Positions 45,170 to 56,781 are shown, numbered from the stretch's first letter. The stretch: 64,000 nt of DNA from Eutreptiella sp. 'Long Island Sound 2002' (GCA_964036045.1 OZ038382.1:139946961-140010960), one strand, 5' to 3'. The notes: a model not told the origin generated them from the sequence alone. Numbers and translations: made by a program.

Positions 45170-48115
45170 TGACGCGTTCCCGTGGGGGGCCGGCCACGGG
45201 ACGCTGCGGGACACGCGCAAGTGAGCAGGCAGGCAAAGCACTACGCTCACAAGGGCATCAATGCGCTCATGTCATGTGACAAAGCTTTTCAGAATCCTTG
45301 CCACTCTGCAGAGAGGGAACGAAAGTATGTACAGCAACACATCAGCATATGTACACATGGGGTTAAGACTGGACTGGGGTAAGGGCATCACAGGACCATA
45401 GACACTCAGTCCTAACTTGTATCCCAATCCCAGGTCCGACCCTCTCAGTGGCTGGTGGGGGCGGGGGCTCAAACACAACCCATGCCCTGCTCAGTCCGGA
45501 CCCTGAAACCCTGCCAATGGGGGAGGTGTCCCGCACAGCCACAGGCGAGTTCCTGGGAACCAATGAGCTCCAAGGCCAACCGACAGTAGCTCCCTATGCT
45601 CGCTGAATGGCAGGTCCCAACTCCTCTCTGAGCCAGAGATATGGCCCCGCCATTATCACCTAGGAGTTGGAAGCTGAAAATGGGCTGTTTCAGCCCAAAC
45701 TAATATTAGCCTCAAAATCTCCAAAATTGACCCCTCGTCCGGACATGCCAGAGGTAGGGACGAGGCAACTGACCCCATGCCCCTGGAGTACGAACCCCCT
45801 GGAGCCCTCACCCAACCTGGTTCCATTTGAGATCATGGCATCAGGGCAACACCGATGAGTCAAGTGGGGTCATGATGCCAGAATCACCAAAATTGGCGTC
45901 ATTCCCACGCGCGGCTCGCTCGGCCAAGGTAAGGCCATTGGCTCACAGGGTAGGAGGCAGGACCTCGGACTCATATCTGAGTGTACAACTTGGATTTAGG
46001 TCCGGGCTCCTTATGGGCTGAGAGAAATGGGGCCGCCAATTGACCACACGGAAGGGGGAAATTGGGGTCCCAAAATTGGGTCATTTTGGCTGCTTGAAAT
46101 GAGCCAAAATTCGGTGTGCTCCCAATAGTGTATCTCCACGCCGGCTTGGAGATCGGATCCGCCATTCCATACGCCATCCACGGGGCGTCCAACAGAGACT
46201 CCCATGCCCTTGGCTCCCAAAGATCTCAATGCTACCTGGCCTGGTGACGATCCCAATTGGGTCCACAAATGCCAAAATGGCAAAATTGCCCACACTCACT
46301 TTGGGCTAGCCCCCTCACGAAGGTGGCTCCGCTTCGCCCACGTGGTGTGTCGACCATGGGGACCATTACCCATAACACCCATGTCATATATGGTCCATTG
46401 GTCCATGCGTCCGGCGTGCACGAGGGTTAGAACATAGTGCACGGCGGGCAGCAAAAGTGGAAAATTGCACAAAATGGCCAAAAATGCGCACACTCATGGT
46501 TAAGGCAAATGAGGCACATGCCTGACTCGGACCGGAGTGTGCCATAGGATTGATATCAAGTGATATTGGTCCAACATATCTTTTGGGCGTCGCCCAACTC
46601 CTCCGATATTGGGAATGGCAGGGTCGCCAAGTGAGCCCATGATTTGGGATAGTCCCAAATCGCCAACATGGGGGCCACGGTATGCCAAGCCTATGAGGAG
46701 TTATTCACTGGGTCCAAGATATGTTGGGCACCGAAGTATGTACCCTCATATCATACTTGGGTCATGATGTCAATTGAGCGCAACGTTGAGATACACGGTC
46801 GCCACTTGACATCATGACGGGCCAAAAATGGCAAAATAGGCACAAGCACACACAAAAGTGCCTTGAAAGGTGCATAATTATATTATAATATCTTCGGCTT
46901 GGATCGTGCAATCAATTAATCCTTCTAAACACAATGACTTGACATCAATGACCTTCGATCCCACATATGTGCTCCACTTGGGGCGCCTTGAAAGGTTACG
47001 AGCGCTACTTCCCAAGTGGGCACATGAAAATATGGAAAATTGCAAAATACACACCTTGCTCCCAACGCATCGCTTCGGGTTCACCACACAAGCTTCCCTT
47101 CACGAAGGTTAGGCTTGCAATTGATCGTGGGGAGTATGGAGAAGGGGATTGCACAATATGAGGTCCATTGGCGGGTTTGTCTTGGAGCGATGGACCCGCC
47201 AAATGGGCACGCAACACAACACATGGCACATACCACATATTGCCCCAAAAGGTAGCTCCCACCACGATATGTCATGCGCCTCCAAGGGCATAACTTTGTG
47301 TCAATCGCTCATAGGAACTCAAGGAGAGTTCCTATGCAACACCAACACTTGCGCGCTACACTCGAAAGTTATCCTAACGCACGCAACATCATGGCCAATG
47401 AGTTATAACGCAAACTCTACCCTCTTGACCATGATACATTACACTAGCGCGCACGTGTGGAAACGCAAGGCATATAATGCTTCCTAAATTACATCGGGAG
47501 TATTGTGAATACATCCCTCGTTTCCTTATTGTCAATACTCGCAAGCGGCACGAGATATGACCCTCACAAGTGGCCTCACGAATCAACTTTGTTTTGCCCA
47601 TATCCCTGAGTCAAATGGAGGGCAAGATAAAAGGAAAGTTGATTCGTGCATAGGGAAGCACGTAGGTCCACTCGAAAGAGGTCAAATCAAGTGCGGGGAT
47701 GTCGAAGTCGAAAATCTGATTTCGACATCCTGAAAAATTCAGATTAAGGTTGCGAGTGTAAGATGTGAAAATTGCGGAAGCATCCATGCAGTTCCTGACG
47801 ACTTTGGAGCCTTCGTGACGGATAGCGTTAAAATTTCCATTAATTACAGTTAAACTGGCGGTTACGGTAAAGTCGCGATCCAACCGCCAGCAGTCAAAAC
47901 AGTGAGTATCAGAACGGAAGGGTAAAAATTGACGGAAACAATATGAAAATAAAACCCTGTTGATTCCTGATATTCTGATACACAAATCTCCGCTGGCGGT
48001 GCATCGGTTGCCGATGCGGGGCTTCACGGCACAGAACACTTCCGTACATGGGGTTAGTGGACCGGAGACCGGTTGTATGCCGTAACCTGGCCATGGGGTT
48101 CTGGGTACCGCTTCA
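45170..48115 (-). repeat. G2 5' LTR (LTR-A copy 2)
   Basis: 2,946 bp, TGAAGCGG at 48115 to ACGCGTCA at 45170 in element sense. It directly precedes the leader and gag, hence the 5' LTR and presumed promoter. I cannot point to a specific TATA box with confidence. Confidence 0.92.
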
Positions 48116-48119
48116 CTAG
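48116..48119. other. Target-site duplication CTAG, right copy (G2)
   Basis: CTAG follows the LTR end CGCTTCA and is followed by TCAGGTCGGTGTTCACAGAG, which continues the pol frame of G1. Confidence 0.9.
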
Positions 48120-49669
48120 TCAGGTCGGTGTTCACAGAGGACTGGTCGGATGACTATGCGGCATCCGACCACTGGAGCAAGTACTGGAATGCCGTGAGCG
48201 CCCCGTCGGACGACGAATGGCCCGAGGGCTTGACCGAGGATGGGGATAAACTGTTCCTCAAGGACAAGCTACTGGTCCCAGAGAACCGAATGGAGGAGCT
48301 CATTGACAACTGGCATAACGCCCAGCTCATGCATCCTGGTAGGGACAAGAAACGGCAGGACCTGGAGTGGCGCTTCAAGTTCCCACCGGGGTACTACGCC
48401 CTCCTGGACAAGTACTGCAGCGACTGTGCCGTGTGTCGGGCCACGAAGAGCCCCAACCACTCCACGGCTGATAAGCTGGTGTACACGGCTATGAGGGAAG
48501 CCCCTATGCGGTCCGTGGCCATGGATGTATTCGCCATGCCTGAGGTTACCGTGGAAGCAGAGACCTACCACTGTGTCATCCTGGCGGTGGACAGGCACAG
48601 CGGGTATGTCGTGGCGGTCCCTGGCAAGAAGTCCAAGAAGAAGGACAAGAAGGACAAGCACGGAGTGGGTCTTCAGGCCATGACCGTCGCCAATGCCATG
48701 ATCAGGCATTGGCCGAGGATATTCGATGTCCCAGCTGTCATCTGCAGCGATCGGGGCAGTCAGTTTGTGGGGACGTGGTTCAAGACGATGTGCAAGCACA
48801 TGGGGGTTTGGCACGCCAAGACCGTGGTGTACCATAGCCGGTAAAACGGCCGGGCTGAGATGGCCGGGCGGCAGATGTTCCAAAGGTTCCGCCCGCTGCA
48901 CATCGACGAACCGGGCCGGAATTGGTACAATTCGCTGTGGAGAGTACTCCAGGCGTACCATGACCTTCCGGGATCCACTGGACTTTCGCCCCATCGTATC
49001 CTGTTCCTGCGGGATCGAGTGTCACGCACTCTCCCGTGGTTGAACCATGGCAAAGTGGCCCGGGATGCGAATGCTATGATGGCTGAGGCGGACGACACGG
49101 CAGCCAAGGTGTGCAAAGCACTCTAGGACGAGCATGAGAAGAGGGCCAAGTACTTCAAGCAGGGAAAGGTCAAGAAGTATGCTCTCCAAGACACCGTGTG
49201 GGTGGAGCGGCACCACAAGAATGTCCTGTCCAGGCATCGGCAGGCGTCTTGGTATTTGCCGGGGGTAATCTTGCGGAAGGTCGGGCAGGATGCGTATGCA
49301 GTTCGTGTGGGGGATAACAAGATCCTGGACCGCAACCATACCCAGCTTCGTCCCCGAGCACCAGACCCCAGCGGACGTCCCGTTACTTTCGAGTTCACGG
49401 CCGGCGATGTGGACTCGGACGACGAGGGTGAGGACAACGACTTCACTGTTGAGAGGATCCTGGCGGACAAGCCGGACCCGGGGACGCCCGGGGGGAGGCT
49501 TTAAAAAGTCCGTTGGAAGGGATTCGCCGCATCCAGGGATTCGTGGGAGCCTCCGAGCAGTTTTGTGCCGCGGTACACCACGGTCTGGATGAACTATCTG
49601 AGGAAGAAGAACATTTCTTTGGATGTCAAGGACGTGTTGGTCCATTTGGTGGCTGCAGTAGCACCGTAA
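48120..49669 (+). pseudogene. G1 integrase and chromodomain (3' half of pol), broken
   Basis: This is the continuation of the frame that stops at 31003. The zinc domain keeps CSDCAVCRA. The DDE core shows AMDVFAM and CSDRGSQFVG; then TAA (48842) directly precedes NGRAEMAGRQ, which holds the catalytic Glu. Further stops are TAG at 49124 and TAA at 49502. The last stop lies inside the chromodomain, between DNDFTVERILADK and KVRWKGFAASRDSWEPPS. The frame ends at TAA 49667, and its sequence order matches G2 pol throughout. With three nonsense codons no functional integrase is possible. Confidence 0.9.
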
Positions 49670-50055
49670 TGGATCCCCCTTGGTATTTTTGTTTGTTTCT
49701 GTGCTTGGGAGACGGGTAAGGGCGTTCATCCGGGGATTTTTGGGCCTTGATTGGCCATATACCCCCTTCACTCGATCTCCACATATATATTTCATTGTGG
49801 TATACTTATTTAGGTCAACCGACGACGTTTCTCTATCTTTGATCCCCTTGGTCCATGTTGTAGATCAAGAGGAGACCAGATATGGCGTAGGGCACCTATT
49901 ATGAGTGTCCTCACCCCTCTCTTGGGGCATAGGGGACGCCTACGACGTGTGTGGGGCCTCCATGTGTCCTTGGGACATGGGGGTGGGGGGGCTTGGAGCC
50001 CATTGGGGTCCTCCCGTCCTCTCTTCAAAGACTTCTGAGCGGTAACAACGCTCTC
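49670..50055 (+). other. G1 3' non-coding region
   Basis: A short stretch between the decayed pol stop and the polypurine tract. No gene is seen. Confidence 0.6.
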
Positions 50056-50065
50056 AGAAGGGGGG
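50056..50065 (+). promoter_or_regulatory. G1 polypurine tract
   Basis: AGAAGGGGGG lies directly before TGAAGCCGG of the 3' LTR, the expected place for plus-strand priming. It fixes the plus orientation of G1. Confidence 0.85.
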
Positions 50066-52238
50066 TGAAGCCGGTTCGGACCCCCGTGGCCATCTCCCGG
50101 TCACTTTTGGTGTGTATCTATGTGCCGGCAAGCCGCCATTGGCTGATATCATACTCTCCCATCCACCTGACCTAACCTGATGTGATAGTGTGATAAGTGT
50201 GGCCATTCCGGCTATGAGCGGCCATATTCAGTACCGAGGCGCCGCCAGCTGAGATTTATATATCAGAATATCAGGAATCAACAGGGTTTTTTTATCATAC
50301 AGTTTCCGTAATTCTTCCGCCTTTCGTTCTGATTGTCAATGTCTCGGCGACTGTCAGTTGGCTCGCGATTTTGCGGTAACCGATTGGTTAACTGTTATTT
50401 ACAGATATTTTGACGGAAACCCCGATGAAGGGTCAGATTTCATCAGTAAAGGATTCGTTGCTTCCGCAATTTTCATATTATACACTCGCAAAATTAATCC
50501 GATTTTTTCAGACTCTCAGAATCAGATTTCCGACTTCGACATCGCCGCACTTGATATGACGAATCTCGAGTGGTCCGACATTTTTCCCCGATCACAAATC
50601 AACCTTCCTCTTGTTATATCCCTCATTTTTCTTGGAGATATAGTCGAAACAAAAGTGATTCGTGAGACCACTTTGAAAGGTCATATCTCCAGCTCACGGC
50701 GAGGAATAGCAATTTCGAGAATTGGTTTGAAACTGCCTTGGTCTCAACTTAATTTAGATAGCATCAAACGCCTTTGGTGTGTACACATGCCCGGTTTAGC
50801 AAGGTAGATAATGGTCAAGAGGGTAGAAAGTGATATAGAACTCTTGGACCGTGCAACCGAATATTTTATTGCGACTTTCAAGTGTACCGCATGAGTGTTG
50901 GGTTTGCATAGCAACTTTCCTTGGGTTCCTACGTATTTTTAACGTGACGTTATGTCCATGGAGGGTCATGGCATATCATGGTGGGAGCCACTTTTTGAGG
51001 GTATGTGTCATATGCATGGTATGTGCTTCGATATGCTCACGCCCATGTTATATATCTCCGTTTGTAGGAAGATATATGGAGTCAGAAGTGGCAAGGGCTT
51101 CGCCCATGTCCCAATGGCGAACTCCATAGCGCTAGACTAAGTCTACCGCTCATATAGTGCATGTGGGAGCGCCACTATCAATTTTCCCATTTTCATGGGG
51201 CGTGTTGGGAGGAGGTTCAAAGGTGTCCCTATGCGTTCATGTGGGGATCCAAGTGGGGGGATTGTTTGCAAATGGTCCCAAGCAATTGTCGTTTGAATCA
51301 TATGTTGATACCATGGGTGAGCGAAGTTCTATACTATTGTAATTATCCTGAATTTGGCATTATTTGCATGTTTTTGACCTCATTTTATGCTCATTTTTGC
51401 GTTTTGTGTACTCACCTGGTCGGCAAACAGCAAGAAGCCTATGGGGAGTCGAACCATGGTATGTTGTTCAAATGGTGGCATATGCTTTGGAGTTGGACAC
51501 CACCATATGCCGGATCGTGTACTCCATTTGGCTTGGCGCACGAAGGATTACAAGAATTGGTCTCAAGATCATGGGCTGACTTGGGTGGTGCGTGGCGCCC
51601 ATATCTGAAGGGGTTTCGAGGATGAAGTGGGGTGTTCATGGGCATTGACTCTTGGTCTCTATCCTCCATGAATACTAGACTTCGGTTCCATGCATACTTG
51701 GAGCCTTCGGATAAGTGGTAACTTCATTTTTGAGCATATATTTGATATATGGCCAATATGGTCTGAATTGGCAGTTTTTGGCATGTTATGAGTTCAAATT
51801 CATGGGGCATATCTCCAAGCCCATTCAACTCCAAGTCCAACCAAGGTTATGTCAGGGTAGGGCATGGTCCTGAGTGCCACTCTAGGCCATGACACGCCAC
51901 CTCTCCTATTGGGCTAGGATTCAGAGGCTTGGGAGGGACCACATTTTTGGGGTTTGTGTAGTGACTTTTGACACATGGCATTTAGTCATCTTATTTGACT
52001 GGGTTCAGGGCATCATGTTGGTGAGTCAAGGGAAGGTCTTGAGTCCAAGGAATGAGGGGTCTATGGCTGTGAATGTGTACGTTTCCATCTTTCCCCAACT
52101 TTGCTTTATTTGTGTTCATATGCCAATTTCAGGGCTTACCTCTTTGGTGCAATTCTTGTACATGCCCGCCACCGGGAGACAACCGGTGTGCTGAACGGAA
52201 GCCCGCAGTGTGGATTGGGTTATTGCTGTATTTGTGGG
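50066..52238 (+). repeat. G1 3' LTR (LTR-B copy 2)
   Basis: About 2.17 kb, starting TGAAGCCGGTTCGGA after the polypurine tract. Similarity to 17417-19613 ends at TATTTGTGGG (52238). Terminal CA and target duplication are not evident, so the exact end is uncertain by tens of bases. Confidence 0.8.
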
Positions 52239-53071
52239 ATCTGGTTCTGGGAGGGGGCGGGGCAGGAGCTCCCTCCCAGACCCCGCCCCCCCTTTCCTCC
52301 TCCACTCTAGGTCGCCCATCACCTAAAAAAAGGTTGTTAGGCCAAGGGCAGGCGCAAGCGCCATGTCCCCTCTTTGGGGGTATTCGCGCAGCACACCCCA
52401 ATGTATAAAATTGGATGCTTACCCACTTGTAAATTCATCAGCTTGGATGGGAGGGGGTTGGTTGAAAATTCGCAATTTCTGGGCGAGGTCGGAAGCCCCC
52501 TCCCCCCGCCGCCCCCCCCGCCATAAAACAGGGTAGACGGCTCCAAATAGCACAAAACTGGTTTGTGGTGATGCGCTTTGCTTCAAGGTCATTTTGAGCG
52601 ACTCCTATGTTGTCACATTGTGGCAAAAAAAGACTTTTTACTCGCCTGCTTGACCCACCCAACACCCAGTTCTAATCATTTGATGCGCCAGTTGCTATGG
52701 AGGAACTGCCTTCATCGGAAAACGAGACACGCCAGCGGTCACCCTCTCTCCCCCTTGTCACCCTACTCAGGCAAAGCCCTGTAGGTTCGGACCCCATGGT
52801 CTGTAGACGGCGCCTACATGCACCCGCAACAACATCGTAGCTGTAGTGCCGGAGCAATTTTTTTTGGCTTTCCAGATCCAGCTGAAATGGAGTTGTTTTT
52901 TGCCAGGCAACTCAGAACTGCCCAAAATAGGTTTGTGCCGGCTGGACCCAAAGACGGCTTGGAACTGAGCACCACAATATCAGGATCTTTGGGAGACATG
53001 GCTGAAGCTCCACAGGTGGGCTGTGGGAAAAACTGGTTGGATATGATGCGATTTCAATACTGGTTTGTGGT
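52239..53071. other. Stretch between G1 and the DIRS element
   Basis: It begins with a GC-rich inverted repeat (GGGGGCGGGG about 52251, CCCCGCCCCC about 52280). A plus-strand frame from 52818 (KNWLDMMRFQYWFVV near its end) runs into the DIRS insertion. Across the empty site the frame would continue for 16 codons to a stop at 58098. No family is recognised. Confidence 0.4.
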
Positions 53072-53121
53072 CTCGGATTTACCCGAATAGGTGAGGAGGA
53101 AAGAAGAGATGGCGAAGCAAT

Positions 53122-53455
53122 AGCACTACACAAGACACATATATGGGCCAACTCCTTAAAACCGGTTTGTTTTCTCTGTTTTCTGCTCCTTTGGTGCCCT
53201 TTGCTACCTTTCATTGAAACGGGCACCCTCAAAATATACACAAAAATGGTATTATACATGAAAAATGAACTTTTGACCTCAAATACCCCCCATGGGGTTT
53301 GAACCCACACTCTACCAACCTTAGAGTTGTGTTTTTCCTCTAAGCTACGACCTGTCGTCGACGATCTCAGAGAAAACCGTAGTATAATAAAAAATTTGGA
53401 AAATCAGTACTCCTTACATGCTCCAACCACTATTAACCTCCCATGCTCTTAAAAC
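53122..53455. repeat. DIRS inverted terminal repeat, left
   Basis: It reads in reverse complement as 57700-58034. I see a single internal difference (TTTTTCAT against TTCTTCAT) plus a divergent 5-base patch near the outer end. It also contains the mirror image of the tRNA-like A/B boxes (53295-53347). Confidence 0.92.
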
Positions 53456-53527
53456 CGTGGCAACCGACGACCCAAGTGTCAACTGCTTTTCACGGTGAGC
53501 GAAGAACTTAAGGGAGGGACAGGGTGG

Positions 53528-53640
53528 GCATATATGTGTCTTGTGTAGTGCTATTGCTTCGCCATCTCTTCTTTCCTCCTCACCTATTCGGGTAAATCCG
53601 AGCTGGCTCAGCTAGCACTACACAATCCCCATATATGGGC
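53528..53640. repeat. DIRS internal complementary region
   Basis: 53528-53602 is the complement of the left terminus (CCTATTCGGGTAAATCCGAG) and 53603-53640 is the complement of the right terminus (CTGGCTCAGCTAGCACTAC). In DIRS replication models this segment templates circularisation of the cDNA. The junction fixes both element ends. Confidence 0.9.
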
Positions 53641-53689
53641 AACAGAACGGAAGAACTGAGCTCCCGTGAACTGAACCCTTATATAAGAA

Positions 53690-54772
53690 TTAATTAATCG
53701 CCAGGCGCGAAGCGCGCGCCGCTTCCCCAGTCGCCAGATCAGGAGGGACCAGAACTTGCGTGATGCGCAACAGAGCTCTGGTCCTGTCGTAAAACTTCCT
53801 GAATGTATCGTAACAGGACCAATCACCCAATGCCGCTACCACATGCGGATCCACGCCAAGATAGATTAGTGCAGTTGCTGCTGCTCCTCGTGTAGAATGC
53901 GCGGAAAACGAATCCGTCTCCAGTTCCCCCAATTCCAGTAGGTGTTTCCTTAACCAGCGAGTAGTGAGACCGTTGATGGTATCAGACGATAAAGGCTTCC
54001 GTGGCTTTCGTAGGGACACAAAAATCTCAGAACCCTCGTAATCACCAGTAGCTTCCAAATAACGCGCTAAGCAGCGCTGCGGATCAATTGACGGTGGCGT
54101 AACATTGTGAATAGGATAACGTGCATAGTATCTCCTCCCTTTGCGCTTAGCAGAAATGAACCAAGGCTGAGCAGCGCGTTGGATATCCCTACGTGATCGC
54201 GCCAGATCAACGCCTCGGAACAAGGCAAAGAATCTCAAGGACAAAATGGCTTGCAAGCGCAGCTGAGCTTCCGTCTCCACAGGTTGCTGATGCATGACTT
54301 GTATAAGACGCCGTACATCATAGAAACGATGATAATGAGGAACACTGACGAACCAGTCACGTTTCAAGTTGCGTAGCATACCCTCGAAACGTAGTTGCGA
54401 AAAGCACGGGAATAAACACACTGCTGAATACGCCATACGCCCAGCACTTAAAGAATGCGTGCGTGAAAACTTTAAAAGTTGCACCGCCACCGTCATCAGT
54501 GGGATTTGACCAAAGCGCTCCACCTTTAACAGTGGAGCAAGCGCCGCGTCTTGTAACAAGAACGTACCAAACATGTGCCACGCAGAATTGTAACGTTTCA
54601 AGGTGTCCTTCCCGATTTCATTGATGATGAGCGTCGCCTCTTCGTTGGTAGCTCCTCGCAATTGATAGTATTCACGCAAACATACGCCAAGGTCAACACG
54701 AAACGTGGTTGTGTCTCTGTGCCGTCTGGCATTTGCAACCGGAACTCCGACGTGTTCACTGCGAACTTCACG
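53690..54772 (-). CDS. DIRS tyrosine recombinase
   Basis: The enzyme that inserts the circular DNA copy. An N-terminal helical SAM-like part (NEEATLIINEIGKDTLKRYN) is followed by the catalytic domain: Arg in LRFFALFRGVDL, the H-x-x-R box in SAHSTRGAAATA, Trp in GDWSCYDTF and the nucleophile Tyr in RKFYDR. All catalytic residues of the family are present. The frame is open far upstream to 55888, overlapping the RT frame, so the true start is unclear. An ATG at 54574 would remove part of the helical domain, so I place the start near 54772, before that domain. Overlap with the RT frame is usual for DIRS elements. Confidence 0.88.
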   Translation of the reverse strand, partial: REVRSEHVGVPVANARRHRDTTTFRVDLGVCLREYYQLRGATNEEATLIINEIGKDTLKRYNSAWHMFGTFLLQDAALAPLLKVERFGQIPLMTVAVQLLKFSRTHSLSAGRMAYSAVCLFPCFSQLRFEGMLRNLKRDWFVSVPHYHRFYDVRRLIQVMHQQPVETEAQLRLQAILSLRFFALFRGVDLARSRRDIQRAAQPWFISAKRKGRRYYARYPIHNVTPPSIDPQRCLARYLEATGDYEGSEIFVSLRKPRKPLSSDTINGLTTRWLRKHLLELGELETDSFSAHSTRGAAATALIYLGVDPHVVAALGDWSCYDTFRKFYDRTRALLRITQVLVPPDLATGEAARASRLAIN

Positions 54773-56631
54773 TGTTTCATCAATAGGTTCCACCAAACTT
54801 CGCGCGGCCTGTACGGCAGAGCCATGAGAACCTCCACCCCTGGTGACTCCAACACTTGGTTGACCAACTGAGGTATGTGCTTGAACGGCGGGAAGACCCA
54901 CCCCGGTGAAAGTAAAGTTAGATTCTGGGAGAAGACATCGATGGCGTAAGCCCCCGGCTGAGGACACGGACTGACGAACTTGCTGCACACCGCATTGGAA
55001 CTCCTTGACATCCAATCGATTTCCGGCTGAATCCAACTTTTGAACTCCTCCAGGATCCAAGTCAACACGTCCGACGGGAAGGTAGCCTCCGACGGTGTCC
55101 AACGAAGCCGAGACCAAATGTCCGCCGGATTTACCGAGGTGTGCACGTAAAACGGTTGAATCTCGATGCGATTGGCTTGTGTAAAATTCCACAGTTGGAG
55201 AATCAATGCGTTGAACCGCGGCTTGCGACCTCCCCACTTGCGGAGATACCAGTAAAGGACCATTGAGTCGGTGAAAAATCGCAGCGTGGTGTCCCTCAGC
55301 GCATACGCTTGAATCGTCAGTAGGGCTCCCCTGAACTCTTTGACGTTTATGTGTTCCTCTCGATTCAGGAACCAACCGAACGCTGCTTGGGCATTCCCTT
55401 GAAGGACTCCGCCCCACGCCAGATCCGACGCGTCCGAGTACATGTCCCTGACGTGACCCATGGAAACTACGAAGGTGCGTCCCTTCCACTGGTGTAACTC
55501 GTCCGCCAGATCCATCAACTGACGTGACACGCGCTCCGGGAGCGCCACGTCTGCCTCCCAGCCAGCCTGGACTGCCACCGCCACGTGCACCGCCAGGGCG
55601 TCGCTGAGGAGTCGGATATGGGGCATGGCGAACAACAAGGAACGGATTCTTCCAAGAACGGAGGCGCATCGCCTCACTGATGGTGTGTGACTGTGTGCCA
55701 GTCTGTTCACGTCCCGAAAAATTGCTTGTAGGCGCTTTGGAGGTACCGCGACGAATCCTTCCCTGAAGTTCAGCATAAAACCAAGCATTATAATTTCTTG
55801 CGACGGCTCCAAACATGATTTTGGGACATTGACCAATATACCCAACCGATGCAAAAGTTGTACCAAAAAACGTGTGTGTTCCAGACATTCACGGTAAGTA
55901 TTGCCAATGATGAGCCAATCGTCCAAGTAGACCCAAACGAGTGCTCCGCGTTCACGCACGGTATTTAAAATTAGTTGCATGAGGCGTTGCCATTCCCGTG
56001 GTGCAACGTTTAATCCAAACGGCAAAACGCACCACCTGTAAAATTCACCGTCGACGTAGACCCCCAAATAAGGTCGATCCCGCGGATGGATACCCATGTG
56101 AAAATAAGCACTTTTCAGGTCAATTTTGCAAGCATACTGACCGGGTCTCAAGAACGGTAAAATGCCCCACAGAGTGACCAAACGAAAATAGGTGGTCTGT
56201 ACAAACTGGTTCACGTTCTTCAAATTGGTGATAGGTCGACGGCCTCCCTCAGGATGTGCCTCGTCTGACGCTTTGTCCACTGCGAACATACTTGCACAAC
56301 ACTTAATGTCTTTGCGCTCGACGCATTCCATGCAACCCTGTTGCACTGCATCCAAAACGTGTTTTACCAATTCAGGGTCGGTTACCTCTGCGTGGGAAGA
56401 ACGAGGACGGAAGTCGTCGGTTGGTCGATCCGGATCAAAACCGTCAACCCAATCAAGCTGCAGCCCATTGCGAATCACTGACGCCGCGTATGTGTCCTTC
56501 AACGTTTCCCATTCATGCAATTGTGCACGACAGCGCAAATAGAGTGGCAGGTGGGGATGGATCGGCGGTGGCACGCACACGGCTGGTGCCAATAAATCCT
56601 CTACAGTCAAGCTACTGCTGTGGTCGTTCAT
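54598..56631 (-). CDS. DIRS reverse transcriptase-RNase H
   Basis: 677 residues, ATG to stop, no interruptions. RT motifs: GGRRPITNLKNVNQFV, CKIDLKSAYFHMGIHP, VLPFGLNVAPREWQRLM and the catalytic VYLDDWLIIG. RNase H: MYSDASDLAWGGVL, NVKEFRGALL, RFFTDSMVLYWYL and HTSVNPADIWSR. After RNase H comes AIDVFSQ followed by GWVFPPFKHIPQLV and VEVLMALPYRP, a segment found behind RNase H in other elements of this group; similar wording occurs in the G1/G2 domain next to their proteases. It copies element RNA and degrades the hybrid strand. Confidence 0.93.
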   Translation of the reverse strand: MNDHSSSLTVEDLLAPAVCVPPPIHPHLPLYLRCRAQLHEWETLKDTYAASVIRNGLQLDWVDGFDPDRPTDDFRPRSSHAEVTDPELVKHVLDAVQQGCMECVERKDIKCCASMFAVDKASDEAHPEGGRRPITNLKNVNQFVQTTYFRLVTLWGILPFLRPGQYACKIDLKSAYFHMGIHPRDRPYLGVYVDGEFYRWCVLPFGLNVAPREWQRLMQLILNTVRERGALVWVYLDDWLIIGNTYRECLEHTRFLVQLLHRLGILVNVPKSCLEPSQEIIMLGFMLNFREGFVAVPPKRLQAIFRDVNRLAHSHTPSVRRCASVLGRIRSLLFAMPHIRLLSDALAVHVAVAVQAGWEADVALPERVSRQLMDLADELHQWKGRTFVVSMGHVRDMYSDASDLAWGGVLQGNAQAAFGWFLNREEHINVKEFRGALLTIQAYALRDTTLRFFTDSMVLYWYLRKWGGRKPRFNALILQLWNFTQANRIEIQPFYVHTSVNPADIWSRLRWTPSEATFPSDVLTWILEEFKSWIQPEIDWMSRSSNAVCSKFVSPCPQPGAYAIDVFSQNLTLLSPGWVFPPFKHIPQLVNQVLESPGVEVLMALPYRPREVWWNLLMKHVKFAVNTSEFRLQMPDGTETQPRFVLTLAYVCVNTINCEELPTKRRRSSSMKSGRTP

Positions 56632-56781
56632 CTAACTTGTCGTTACGTGGCACAAATCTTTGGGTGAAACCCTTACCTTTGCCTTTGCCTCCTTTGCCAG
56701 ATCTCCGTGGATCAAAACGACCTCGTGTTGAAAACGAACGGAAAGAACTACGATGCGAGTAAGGGGAGAAACGCGTGCCTC

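Larger units (their letters stand above)
31004..48115 (-). mobile_element. G2: chromodomain Ty3/gypsy retrotransposon, complete, nested in G1 pol
   Basis: A 17.1-kb element lies on the minus strand: 5' LTR (45170-48115), short leader, gag (44773-40418), protease (40417-38666), pol with RT, RNase H, integrase and chromodomain (to 35436), non-coding 3' region, polypurine tract and 3' LTR (31004-33950). LTRs run TGAAGCGG...ACGCGTCA, thus TG...CA, flanked by CTAG on both sides. In the terminal 590 bp the two LTRs differ at about a dozen sites (around 2%). Pro and pol are open. Gag has two TAA codons and the RNase H lacks one Asp, so autonomy is doubtful. Confidence 0.93.
17417..52238 (+). mobile_element. 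G1: chromodomain Ty3/gypsy retrotransposon, old, split by G2
   Basis: The order on the plus strand is LTR (17417-19613), leader with satellites, gag (24340-27537), protease, RT-RNase H up to 31003, then after the 17.1-kb G2 insertion integrase and chromodomain (48120-49669), polypurine tract and LTR (50066-52238). Without G2 the element would be about 17.7 kb. Both LTRs begin TGAAGCCGGTTCGGA. The LTRs differ at about 14 of 215 positions in the first part I compared. Coding regions hold at least ten in-frame stops and several frameshifts, and the catalytic RT motif is mutated. I found no clear target-site duplication or terminal CA, so the pairing of the two LTRs rests on order, orientation and similarity. 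Confidence 0.75.

Noticed and set aside
41364-45172. Long plus-strand frames opposite G2 gag
   Set aside because: Antisense shadows of the Ala/Glu/Pro-rich gag frame; no family motif.
54772-55888. N-terminal extension of the recombinase frame over the RT gene
   Set aside because: Overlaps the conserved RT-RNase H frame in another phase and has no known domain; the recombinase fold begins at about 54.75 kb.
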